A stretch of DNA of 64,000 nucleotides from Tetrapyrgos nigripes (taxonomy: Eukaryota; Basidiomycota; Agaricomycetes; Agaricales; Campanellaceae): contig JAACJM010000011.1 in NCBI GenBank assembly GCA_013368315.1, forward strand, positions 620,001-684,000, given 5' to 3'. The notes under the pieces were generated by a model, which saw only the letters and a program-made list of their open reading frames with translations, had not been told where the DNA came from and made no database searches. This document shows positions 11,060-20,779 of this stretch, piece by piece. Made by a program: the position numbers and the translations under genes. Every line of letters starts with the position of its first letter. Position 1 is the stretch's first letter.

Positions 11060-11984
11060 TCACCCAGTTGAATACCTTCCAGAATGTTTTGAATGTTTCC
11101 TGAATTGTCTTTGAAAGCCATTGTGTCCTGTGAATTTATTTATTTCTGTCAAACATGATACAGAAGTCCAAATGTAACCAATGACTGATGGATATGAGTT
11201 TGGAAGTGCTAGTTTGTTGTTGTATTTATTTTCTAGGGTTCAACATTCCTAGGCATCTCTGTGTGTTTATGCGTTTTCAACAAAGCCCCTTTGAAATGAT
11301 GTGAATTTTGTACTTCATCTTCTGGTCAAAAAAAGTTCAAGTAAATCCATAAAGAACAACTCCAATACTGTCCTGATGTATGTTTTGTCAATACGTATAC
11401 AATAAAATGGTTTGTATAAATTATTGATAGCTGAGTAAAATTCGAGGCTTAAAAGCTGCATAATCTGTACATACATCCTTCAAGGTAAGCAACAGTCAGC
11501 AATGTCATCGCACGTGGTCTGCTTTGTACAATACACCTTCCTACATATATACACGTTGAAGTATTGCATTAAAACTGAACATAAGTACTTAATGAAATAC
11601 CTCAACTTGGGATGTGATTGCGACACTGAGAGTTTGAGCTTGTTACCCCCACAATTCATACTTACAAGCATATTTTGTTATGCACATATTTACAACAGTT
11701 TAATGAAACAAGCACCTGACAACACAACCATAGGTACCTCTTTCAATGTCCAATAAACAACTCACCCTTTCCCCCTCCTCACACAAGTCTTACACACTCC
11801 CTCCCCCTCAATCCCATCCATCACAGGGCTTTCCCCCCTTCCCCCCCTCTCCCTACTGTTCTCACCATAACAGCCCTTCCCCCCCCCTCCCCCATTACCT
11901 CTTCAAGGCATCTCCTCATCCCCATGCCCTCCCCCACCACTCCCAACCCCAAAAAACACCTCCCAGAACCCTATGAGTGTCATT
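11060..11984. other. 3' UTR and pyrimidine-rich intergenic DNA
   Basis: 11060-11410 is probably the 3' UTR of the receptor gene, with AATAAA at 11401-11406. 11410-11750 is AT-rich with no convincing gene. 11760-11965 is strongly C/T-rich on the plus strand; it lies just beyond the stop of the minus-strand gene at 11985 and is probably that gene's 3' flank. Confidence 0.55.
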
Positions 11985-12812
11985 CTATCTTAACGAACCA
12001 ATTTCTTGAAGGACCATGTCTTGGGCATTGGGTGGGGGGATGGGGCTGATTGGCGAAGAGATGGGTATACTATAAGGAATGGGGGGAAGTGTGGTTGATG
12101 GTGGGTTAAACAGAGAATGCGGAGGTGGCAAAGATGCAGTGGGGGGAGAAGATGTACGTAGACGCTGATGAATTCGCTGAAGCCCCAGGAGCTCTCAATA
12201 TCCCCATTGCCTGTAACGAGGACAAAATTGCGATGAATGAACCGGTACGCCTGATACCCGGCGAACAGTTTATGATAATTGATGGCCACGCCTCTAATTG
12301 CTGTTGCGCAAGGTAAGTAACATTGAAATTTAGTAACTGCCCCATGAATCTAACTTACTGTCTTTCTCTTCTCAACATGAGCTGCATAGGCACTAATCTG
12401 CTCAGCAGGAACTGTCAAGCCAGGATCGGGAAACTCGTCTTGGGTGGCAAACCATTCGGTAAAGAAGCCAGGCCGGAAGTCATTTAGTTTCTGAGTAGCC
12501 TGAGCAATATTGAAGTTCTGGAGCCACGCCTCTAATTGCTGTTGCGCAAGGTAAGTAACATTGAAATTTAGTAACTGCCCCATGAATCTAACTTACTGTC
12601 TTTCTCTTCTCAACATGAGCTGCATAGGCACTAATCTGCTCAGCAGGAACTGTCAAGCCAGGATCGGGAAACTCGTCTTGGGTGGCAAACCATTCGGTAA
12701 AGAAGCCAGGCCGGAAGTCATTTAGTTTCTGAGTAGCCTGAGCAATATTGAAGTTCGGCAGTTGTGTCTGTAACCAGGTTCGCTGGGAAGGCGTCGTCCA
12801 ATACTTAGGCAT
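11985..12812 (-). CDS. Hypothetical protein with a tandemly duplicated exon
   Basis: Minus-strand gene starting at ATG 12812 with MPKYWTTPSQRTWLQTQLPN. Exon 1 contains the module FNIAQATQKLNDFRPGFFTE...WFATQDEFPDPGL...ISAYAAHVEKR. A GTAAGT..TTACTAA..CAACAG intron leads to a second, almost identical copy of the module (LEAW, FNIAQATQKLND...), then the same intron again and a diverging Pro-rich C-terminus reading PPPHSLFNPPS and ending MVLQEIGSLR, TAG at 11985-11987. One further splice in the Pro-rich part (about 12100-12250) is not resolved. Short proteins with this kind of start (W-x-T-P-x-Q, then F-F-x-x) are common beside KDZ transposons in mushrooms, and the accessory genes of elements A and B here begin similarly. 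Function unknown. Confidence 0.55.
12285..12518. repeat. 238-bp exon-intron duplication, copy 1
   Basis: Direct repeat of 12523-12756 at an offset of 238 bases; the two copies appear identical over about 234 bases. The unit includes one exon and its adjacent intron with both splice sites, so the duplication adds a complete exon. Confidence 0.9.
12523..12756. repeat. 238-bp exon-intron duplication, copy 2
   Basis: Second copy of the unit at 12285-12518, within the same minus-strand gene. The apparent identity implies a recent duplication or recent conversion. Confidence 0.9.
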
Positions 12813-12992
12813 CTGAATTGTTCCTGTGAATTCAATTACCAATACAACATAGGCTCGTGTTTAACTCACCAGATGTGGCGATTTTATAAAAAGAGACTCG
12901 CGTCGACTCACCAGATCTGGAGCTTTTTACTAAACCGTGATCCCCGCAATACTCTTCCTCGGCATCACGACAGCCACAGCTAGATAAACTTT

Positions 12993-13038
12993 ACAACTGT
13001 ACAGTTGTGGACCAACAACTGCAAATAGGTTTATTTGC
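12993..13038. repeat. Two palindromes in the divergent promoter
   Basis: ACAACTGTACAGTTGT (12993-13008) is a perfect 16-base palindrome. GCAAATA-GGTT-TATTTGC (13021-13038) is a perfect 7-base-arm hairpin. Both lie between the divergent gene starts at 12812 (minus) and 13078 (plus), so they may be regulatory or transposon-terminal. Confidence 0.5.
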
Positions 13039-13077
13039 AGCTCAAACGTATACATCACCTTTCAAACTGAAAACAAA

Positions 13078-13893
13078 ATGTCGGACGCTCTCCCAACTCC
13101 CGCCGACGTGTTGCGTATTGTTCGCGGAGACCGAAGACAGCAAGCAGTAGATTGGTGGCGCGACAACGAACCCCGTATTTCCCAGCTTTATCGGCAAATT
13201 CTCGCTGAGTTCTTTCCTGGTACGTAGGTCTCTTTGTTATCGAAATGCTCCTCTTGACTTCCTTCTCTTTGCAGGGGCCGTCGATCAAATCTTTGAAGGC
13301 TTTATGAATGCTCAAAAGGAAAAATTTCTCACTGACTTTGAAGCCGGTGGTACGTTGTCCTTCCTTTCTTCTCCCTATCTTTAGACTAATGGTCTGACTT
13401 TCCTTAGACATCAAGGAATCTCAAGCCGTTGCCGACAAAATCACTGAGCTCTGTGATTTCTCCGTGATCTTCACCGACGGTATGTGTTAGACTTTTTTAT
13501 TTCTTTTTCAGCACTGATCTTCATCTCACTTCAGACAACAACCCTGCTGCGGGTCCTATCCTTGGCGTCCCGTTCTACCAAGGGCCCCGAGAAGAGTCTG
13601 ATTGGACTCACCGAGTCACCCACCACCTGGTTCGGATTACTCCCGGTCTCTTCGCGAAATCAACGCCGTTCACCCCAGCCAATACACGGGCTGTGCCAGA
13701 TGCGACAATACAGCCGTTGGTCCCCGCCCTGACAACTATAGTCCCGGTCTCTGTCCTTATCACTTGGTGGATACGCAAAGAGCACAGATGGCAGTGGCAG
13801 AGCGATACGCTAAGGGAATGCAACGGTAAAGTGTTGGCATATTCGTGTCTCTTTTGTGTATCAGGTCGTGTGATCTTTTACGAGGCCCTTTAG
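13078..13893 (+). CDS. Hypothetical protein, four exons, possible frameshift
   Basis: Starts MSDALPTPADVLRIVRGDRR. Exons 13078-13219, 13275-13349, 13408-13479 and 13535 onward join in phase with good GT/AG sites. Exon 4 stays open to TAG at 13891-13893 in the expected frame. A second frame, ending at 13829, reads a more protein-like Cys/His cluster (YTGCARCDNTAVGPRPDN, then GLCPYHLVDTQRAQMAVAE). A one-base indel near 13600 would join the two, so either the C-terminus is frameshifted or the second frame is a shadow. Divergently arranged with the gene at 11985-12812. Family not recognised. Confidence 0.45.
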
Positions 13894-13899
13894 GGTCTC

Positions 13900-14913
13900 G
13901 TTCTTATAATCTGACGTTTCTGCGTGTGGCTATGCAATTTGGATATATGCTTTTTTCGAGATTTTCTTACTAATTTCCGGCTCGGAGTTTAATAGGAGCC
14001 GGTACCGAATAGTTATCAGTTGACGGCGCTCATTTAGCGCTCGCACTCACTCTTTTTGGGCCTCGTTATTGCCACACGCAGTGGTGGCCCACATCTCCTT
14101 CATTATGTACTGCATGTAAACCGATATTTGTATGGTTCTTGATATACAGACTCGCTTTGGCGTTTAGGCTTTTATAAAAACGGAGATCACGGCGATACTA
14201 AACCAGCTCTTTCTTGGCACCTCAACAGCCACACAACCAATAACTGTAAAGTTGTAACACCATGCAATCACGACCTCATCAAGAGCCAGCCGCATCACTG
14301 TCTCGTCACCATCCCTCGTTTTTGTCTGTATCATGTTGTAGCCATCCAACTTCGCCAAGCTGAGATGTGCCTCAAGGAAGAGAAGAAGAGGAGTCCCAAG
14401 TAGTAGCGTACTATACTGTCTCGACGTTGTGTAACCTCCAATTTCCAAAAATGTGTTGATGAAATATATTTATAGCTGAATTGTGTCATCTTGGTTCTTT
14501 AATTGAATCATCTAGAGAACTTTGCTAAATCTTACCTATTCTTACCCCCTACCTTTCGTTCAAAGAGTTGAGACAAGACAATCTCCTAGGCATCCTGGAT
14601 TTTGGAAGATAGCCTCCCAAAGAGGATGGGGCTGGTGTCGGCCAGATGTAGTTGGTGAGGAAGGATGAGCTATTCTAGGCGAAACTGGTTCCTGACTGAT
14701 CAGGTCCTGTTCGGTTGCCATAGGCTGCCATGCCTTTTTAATTAAACTTCTATGTGCCCATTCCGACAAGATCCCTTTCGAGCTCAACCAGAAAGACTTG
14801 AGGAGAGTGAGTTACGAGTAGAGCATACAGCTAAAACACCACTTGATTAAGGGGGCTACGCAATTGATAATACAAGAACAATACTAAACTAAGCAGAAGA
14901 ACTCGATATGTCG
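13900..14913. other. Intergenic DNA without a convincing gene
   Basis: 14150-14270 (a TTTATAAAAACGGAGA-like stretch, then CAACAGCCACACA and AACTGTAAAGTTG) resembles 12880-13010 (TTTATAAAAAGAGAC, GACAGCCACAGC, ACAACTGTACAGTT), so it may be a diverged copy of the promoter region of the gene at 13078. Nothing else stands out. Confidence 0.4.
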
Positions 14914-15549
14914 TTAGTTGGGCGAAGCTTCGACAGACGATACAATTGGAAGGCCATTGTCCTCGGAGTCTGAAGGCACATTTACAAATTTGCTAGGCCA
15001 CCGACGTTGACGCGGCGGATCATATAGTTCTTTTGGAGGTGGGGTGTAGTGTCGATAATTATAGGCCTGTGGAATACTCAGCTTAGATGGTCTGTTCATG
15101 CTGGGAGGAGTGTAGGATGATAGGGGAGATGAGAAAGGGAGTGGGCTCTTGGGATGAAGATGTGTGTAGAATGACGAGGTAAAGTAGTCGGAAGGTGGTG
15201 AGGATGGTGGGAGAGAGCTTTCATGGCTAGGAGAAGGTGGCTCTGGAGGTGGAGAGGTCCTCCAGTCAGGTGGGAGACTGCAAAGACGACTGAACAAATA
15301 TGTATAATCGTCAAATTGTTGCATCTTACCTTTTCTTCCTTTGCTGGGGCATTTTTCTTGCTGCAGCTGCTTTTTACGAATCTGGCGAAGCACTTTTCCG
15401 CGTCTATGTGAAGGTAATGAGCCTGAGACTTGAGATGAAGAGAAAAGCAAAATTTACCGTTCGTAGTAGTTGTGAGCAGCTCTTTTGCGAGCTTCTTTTT
15501 TCTCTGCAGCGTTTTGATATTTTGAAGGTCGACCACAGTGTTTGATCAT
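14914..15549 (-). CDS. Small basic, Ser/Pro-rich protein
   Basis: Two exons (15549-15458 and 15403-14914) join in phase to give 193 aa. The N-terminus is strongly basic and helical: GRPSKYQNAAEKKEARKRAA, then HNYYERR and QIRKKQLQQEK. This form (GRP/PRP, then K-Y, then an Arg/Lys helix with Y-x-R-x-R) recurs in the small gene at 51749-52529 in KDZ element B. The rest is Ser/Pro-rich (SPPPEPPSPSHESSLPPSS) and ends SSVEASPN. It may bind nucleic acid through the basic helix; this is inference. The start was chosen as the first ATG before the basic region. Confidence 0.55.
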
Positions 15550-15928
15550 GGGTGATTGTGGGCGGAGAGGAGGCCCTGTGACGTACGTAAAGCAAGGAGG
15601 TAGTGTTACTAGACCATAAATTGTATGACCGAAAATCGAGTGTATGATCAAAATACCGGTAAAGGTCTTCATGCCCCTAACATTTCAGAATACATGCTCA
15701 TTTATTCTAGAGTTTGTATGTTGAATCAGTTGTACTCTGCATTTATTTCTCCGTCGTTACCCCTGTCTTGCTGTTGTGGCTCTCGCAATAATTGGTAGAT
15801 GGTAGCATAGCGTTGTCTAGTGTAGTTCGAATAATAATAGAATTACCGTCAAAGAACTAGTATTTACCTAGATGCCTTACGAGCGTACTAGTAAGTAGAG
15901 CGAGTCAATACGTACTAATAGCTAGCGT

Positions 15929-16245
15929 ACGAATACAGAGCGAATCTATATATAAGTACGTAGTAATGATCAGAGCGCGTCGATGATCGATACCTTGAGA
16001 GTTTAGGCAAGTAAGAACAGATGCCAGTGGATTCTCAAGCGTAAGTACTTACATTTTATATCTACTTGGTTAGATATACGAATACAGAGCGAATCTATGT
16101 ATAAGTACGTAGTAATGATCTGAGCGCGTCAATGATCGATACCTTGAAGAAGGCAATTCTCAGTGAGAGTTTAGGCAAGTAAGAACAGATGGATTCTGAG
16201 TCTCAAGCGTAAGTACTTACATTTTATATCTACTTGCTTAGATAT
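15929..16245. repeat. Two-copy ~150-bp direct repeat
   Basis: ACGAATACAGAGCGAATCTA begins copy 1 at 15929 and copy 2 at 16078 (offset 149). Both continue with TATAAGTACGTAGTAATGAT, GCGCGTC, ATGATCGATACCTTGA and AAGCGTAAGTACTTACATTT. Copy 2 carries an extra ~20 bases. The surroundings are rich in short inverted GTAC/CTAG motifs. No coding sense. Confidence 0.75.
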
Positions 16246-16671
16246 ACGAGAAGCTTCTATGTAGTTCCATATTGTACAAGTAAGTACAAGTATTTACAGT
16301 TGTACTCATCGAACCTTAACCTTTGACACACATTTGTATCTGGTCTTTGAAGTGGGACACCAATTGAGACCATGAAATGCCTTGTCAGCCCAAATCTTGG
16401 TGTATCTTTCAATCCCTAGGATCGGAAAAGAATTAGTATCATTCAGAAGTTTTAAAGGATGAGCCAAGATCAAGTATCATGAGTATTCGGATATTCAAAG
16501 CCGACTCGAGTCTGAGTATGACTGTAATTGAAGTATGACCATAATTGAAGTATAAGGCTGTAACTCATGTCCAGCCACGCAAACCTTGCAACAATAGACA
16601 ATATGCATGCATGTAATCAATACTTTGCTACCAGCTGCTGTGAGTCCCCAATATCCAAAAATTTGGCATTG

Positions 16672-16950
16672 CACTGGGTGCAAACACTTGTAATTCCTTG
16701 GATATACAGAGGAATTACATAAGACTTACACTGGTACACTCAATATGTAAGTCCACTTGACTTACTGAAGTATTACCAGAGACCAAAAAAAATAGAACAA
16801 TTATATATGACCATTGTAAGGCATGAAGTCTTACAGTGGTCCCTGGTAATACTTCAGTAATTCAAGTGGACTTACATATTGAGTGTACCAGTGTAAGTCT
16901 TATATAATTCCTCAGTATATCCAAGGAATTACAAGTGTTTGCACCCAGTG
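16672..16950. mobile_element. 279-bp MITE with long inverted arms, CACTG termini and TTG target duplication
   Basis: The left arm begins CACTGGGTGCAAACACTTGT at 16672 and the right arm ends GTGTTTGCACCCAGTG at 16950. The arms run about 110 bases each with only a few mismatches around a short AT-rich loop. Flanking TTG at 16669-16671 and 16951-16953 fits a 3-bp target duplication. CACTG ends with a 3-bp duplication are typical of CACTA/CMC-type DNA transposons, so this is a candidate non-autonomous derivative. It is far too short to encode a transposase. Confidence 0.85.
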
Positions 16951-17165
16951 TTGGAGTATGACCAAAATGTGAGTATGACAGAAATTCGATTGAGTATGAC
17001 TGTAAATCGCGTCCAGCCATGAGACAACCATCCACGTGTGCCAGACTGTAGTCAACGCTTTGCCATCATCATCTGTCCCCCAACCAAAAAAATTGCGATA
17101 CCTTGTCCGTAGCGTTCCTCCAGTTCCAGGTTTTGCTGCTTACCAGGAAACATTTTACAGCCTCC

Positions 17166-17648
17166 ATGCCTCGTCAGGGACCGCCGTTCAAGCTTACACC
17201 TTATGGAAAGAAGAAGCTCACAGGTCTCAGGCCTGGCCTCTTCAAGCTTCACACCGTTCAAGGAAACCCTTCCGTTTATCAATTCGCCAGGTCATATTAC
17301 AACTCGAGGATGACGAAGGAGCCTGACGACTTTGTCAAGTATTGGTCCGGTCCACATGGTGCTATTACCAAAAAGCAGCTCGAAACCTTTCAAGCTAAGC
17401 TCCAACATGTGCATATTATCCATCCTCATCTAAAGCTTTTCCTAACGAGGGATCATTCACAGATTATGGGGCATTTTCTATATTATCTCAGATGGGCAAA
17501 AGATCCTAATCCACGCTTCACGTATTTTGTGGCTAACTGTGACGAAGGCTGCGATTTCGACAAGCTCGTCAAGAGGGACCGGGAATGGCTGATCGAGCAT
17601 GGGGAACGTATCTTAGCTACAGCCAAATATAGTATTGACATCCTGTAG
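17166..17648 (+). CDS. Hypothetical protein, 160 aa
   Basis: An uninterrupted frame from ATG 17166 (MPRQGPPFKLTPYGKKKLTG) to TAG, ending KYSIDIL. It is basic at the N-terminus, then mixed helical: VYQFARSYYNSRMT, then PDDFVKYWSGPHGAITKKQL and HPHLKLFLTRDHSQIMGHFL, then NCDEGCDFDKLVKRDREWLI. No intron is needed, unlike most neighbours. The composition is that of a real protein, but I do not recognise the family. It starts 215 bases after the MITE. Confidence 0.5.
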   Translation: MPRQGPPFKLTPYGKKKLTGLRPGLFKLHTVQGNPSVYQFARSYYNSRMTKEPDDFVKYWSGPHGAITKKQLETFQAKLQHVHIIHPHLKLFLTRDHSQIMGHFLYYLRWAKDPNPRFTYFVANCDEGCDFDKLVKRDREWLIEHGERILATAKYSIDIL

Positions 17649-17649
17649 T

Positions 17650-18423
17650 GCCGTCTGTAACTAATTTCAATCTCAGCTAGCCCAACTGTACAGCTATAGA
17701 TCTAAGCTTTTTACGACTAGACCCTGTCACAAAAAAGTGTCAGCCTACCTCTTCCATAAACACTCCCGTCCTTCCTTCAAGTTGCGAGGTATGTACTCGA
17801 CTGCTGCCAACTGCATGCCACTCTGATGTCCTTTGTTGGTCCTTTCCCAGCCTTATTCATTATTTCATATGTCGGTATGTCAGGATTTTAGTTGCCGGTG
17901 ATCGAGGTCGCTGACACACCGGAAGTACGTTTCTATCGGCTCGACGGATAGATGAGCAGATAGGTGTACAGAAGTAGGATGTATTTGGAGTTCAGATATA
18001 TATACAAATAAATGCTATATTTTGACTCTAAATATTCGTACAGAAAGAACGTATATCTGGAAACCCCTAATTACACTTGATAGGTAAACAAAAAGATGGC
18101 ACATGTAATCTATGTAAAGATGTACAAAAAGACGCCTAATTTGTATAGCTATTCGAACAAAAGAAAGATAACCTTTTAAAGCTCCGGATACATGTCCAGA
18201 AATCCCGTATATCTGAAGCACATATACAGGTGCAGATAGGAGTCCAAATGGACCATCTATCCAGAGTTCAGATAGGTCTGCAGATATATCATATTTCCGG
18301 AGTCAGAATAGGACGCAGGCGCGTCAGTGGCTTGACGCAGTCGCGTTTCCAACGCGTCCACTGCAAGACGCATCTGCATGAAAGAAACACATAGTTTTCG
18401 TGGGTGTACACCCACGCATGTAT
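17650..18423. other. Intergenic DNA with a perfect 18-bp palindrome
   Basis: No convincing gene. 18000-18300 has many diverged CAGATAT/ATATCTG-type motifs. 18310-18370 has repeated GCGTC/GACGC motifs, partly inverted. CGTGGGTGTACACCCACG at 18399-18416 is a perfect 18-base palindrome just downstream of the minus-strand open region at 18424. Confidence 0.5.
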
Positions 18424-19690
18424 TCATGGCCTGCCAGTCATCGTCATGGCCTTCATCACCAGAATCAGATCCAGACGGTGAAGTATCTTGCTTGTGAGGA
18501 CTTTTAACTTGTCACTCAACAGAAGGACGTCGGGGGAACTTGAAGCGGGAGGATACCATACCTCCTCTGCCTCGACTTCAGCATCTGAACTTCCAACCTC
18601 ATCAACGTCACCCTCAGGATCACTGAGCTTGGAGAGATTTAGGCCACCTGGACCTGGATTCTTGCTACGGGTACGACTCTGACCCGTCTGCTGGGATCCC
18701 GGCTGAAAAAAGATATCTTCTTCAGGAAGAGCTAATTTCGGAGCAGTCGGCAAACTTGAAGTGATGATGATGAATGTGGTAGTAATATTAATAGTGGTAG
18801 CGGTGGTACAGCTTGTTGTAACTGCGACCGCGACAAATTTAAAGTCCTTCCAGGGACTATCCACGGCTTCTCCAGTGTGGCCTCTACCAAAGTCACCACC
18901 AAATCCTTAGGCTCTGTTTTCACTACTGGCTTGATGGTCTTCTCGACCGCGACCATTGTGGTCTGAGATCTCGCCTTGGGTTTAAACACCCTCGTCATGC
19001 TGACTTCTCAGCTCAGAACGCGTTTCTTCACTCCTCCGATTCCGACGCTATCTGCGTGCTGGTGTTGTCGTTCTTTGGCTTCCACTGCCTTTTGATGCTC
19101 CTCTTCTGCAAGAGTGACAGAAAGCGAGCGAGAACAGGAACGTTCTAGAGGATGAGATGGATGTCTTTTGCGAGTGTGAGAGGTACTTGAAGTGGCAGAC
19201 AAGGCAGGAGATGGGTGTCTAGTTGACAAAGAGGACGATGAGACACTGAGGTGCTTAGAAAGTTTGGAGGAGTCGCGTTTGATGGAGATCTTGGCAACGG
19301 AGACACTAGTTCGTGCCCGTTTATGGTGTCGTGTGTCAATATCTGCGGAGGCGTCGTCTTTGGCTGCCTCCTTCTCTTCGTCTGAGAAAGGTAAATTTGG
19401 AGACTTTCGACCGGAGAAGTGAACAGAGTTCCGGTAAAGTAGATACTCTCTTCAATTCCCAACTCTTCTGCTTCTTCGTTGCATATCTTATCCAGGAGGC
19501 TCGGAAGTCCACGGTATTTGTCAGTTATTGACCGCGTAGTAAGGACAAGGGGATCGAGTAGTGTTGCTGAGGGTCTTCGTTGCGATCGAGCACAAATGGG
19601 TAGTCTCTAGTGAGAGACTTTTCCTGGTTCTCTGTCCATGCGATTTTGGGCTTGATGTCGAGTGCGAGGGAGTAGTTTGAGACGACCGCC
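18424..19690 (-). CDS. Possible multi-exon hypothetical gene, structure uncertain
   Basis: Several minus-strand open stretches with protein-like composition follow one another: MAVVSNYSLALDIKPKIAWT (from about 19690), DKYRGLPSLLDKICNEEAEE with SIYFTGTLF, a Ser-rich stretch with SDEEKEAAKDDASADIDTRH, a basic EEEHQKAVEAKERQHQHAD, then MTRVFKPKARSQTTMVAVEK and a C-terminal acidic block LSKLSDPEGDVDEVGSSDAE ending at 18424. They lie in different frames and not all junctions show a good GT/AG pair, so the gene may be damaged or may be two genes. No family recognised. Confidence 0.35.
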
Positions 19691-19831
19691 ATGACAGTTG
19701 TGAATTGGTTTGTCACAGACTGATTTTCTACACCCAAGAATGTACATACAATGCAGATATGAAAGCAAGAAACATGATAGCAAACAGAAAACAATGACAC
19801 TAAAAAAAAAGAGGAAAAAAGCCCCAAGCAC

Positions 19832-20771
19832 TCAGCCAACAAGTTCCTTCGCCATATCAACAGCGTCGCAGGCATCTCTCAATCCAAATGCTGCTTTGAA
19901 GACGAATTCCTCTCGGTGCTTTGAAGAGCAATTTGGGCAAGCGCCATTGCTTTTGTGGGTATATTTGAGTACTTGCTGATGAGCTTCGTGTTCTGAAACA
20001 TTTGTGAGTGAAAAGACTGATGGATACTGATTCAAAACGTACCGATACCGAACATTCTCTCTTCGCTGACCCAGACCGAATATACCAGTTTGAATCCCTT
20101 CGACTTGTCTTTGCACCTCCACTCCTGCAATCTGCGTCTCAGTGTGCGACGGGTACAGCCAATTTTGCAGGCTTTGCCGTTTCTAAAGGACAGGACGTAC
20201 ACCCAAGCATCCCTCTTCACCCTAGTGGAAACTGGCCTAACCACCCAGTCATGGAAAACCAGAAACTTGCAGAAACGGTGAATGAATGATATGTAGAGTA
20301 GCATATCACGTACCACCATGAGTATGTGAATGTATTTGGGGCTTTGAGGATGTGTAGGCCCAGGAAGCAATGACAGAGGCGGGAGGCGGTGACCAAAGTG
20401 TCGGTCGCGTGATTATTGCTCGCGTCAATTCCTTCTCCCAACTCCCTCTCATTTCCTTCCTTTCCCTCTCTTAAAACTCGAAGGCACAGACTTCTCTTTC
20501 CTTTCTCCTTCTCCTTCTCCTTCTCTTTCTCTTTCCCCTCCGACCATATTACTGGTCTTACATTCCCTGACTCCGAAACCAACCGTCGATCCACACTAGT
20601 CTTAGTCTTCACCAAGGATGATGCTGGCAGAGATATTTTTTGGCGGAAGCATGTTGCAAGGGATGGTTGCACTGGGAGTAGCAGTGATGAGGCTGTGGCT
20701 TTGGAAGGATCGTTAGGCACAGGCAGTGGCTTGACGAAAGCATCGGTCGTGTGATCCACTTCATTCTTCAC
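19832..20771 (-). CDS. T5orf172/GIY-YIG-like domain protein, 5' end unresolved
   Basis: Three exons join in phase: 20771-20314, 20221-20043 and 19992-19832, about 265 codons. The C-terminal half reads VYVLSFRNGKACKIGCTRRT, LRRRLQEWRCKD and LVYSVWVSEERMF, then after an intron EHEAHQQVLKY, CPNCSSKHREEFVF and a final helix AVDMAKELVG. This is the layout of the T5orf172 domain, a GIY-YIG nuclease relative: V-Y-V-L and K-I-G-x-T start elements, then an Arg-rich helix, an E-H-x-A-H segment and a C-x-x-C...H-x-E-x-F motif. The N-terminal part has an (EK)n run encoded by a CTTTCC-type microsatellite (20496-20538). There is no in-frame ATG in the first open segment and TAG lies directly upstream, so an additional 5' exon is likely. 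Fungal copies are mostly of unknown function. Confidence 0.7.
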
Positions 20772-20779
20772 CTATTCAG

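Noticed and set aside
14164..14448. 94-codon minus-strand frame
   Set aside because: No domain, poor composition, and it overlaps a probable diverged promoter copy.
20416..20754. Plus-strand frame through the (EK)n region
   Set aside because: It is the complement of the microsatellite-encoded tract in the T5orf172 gene.
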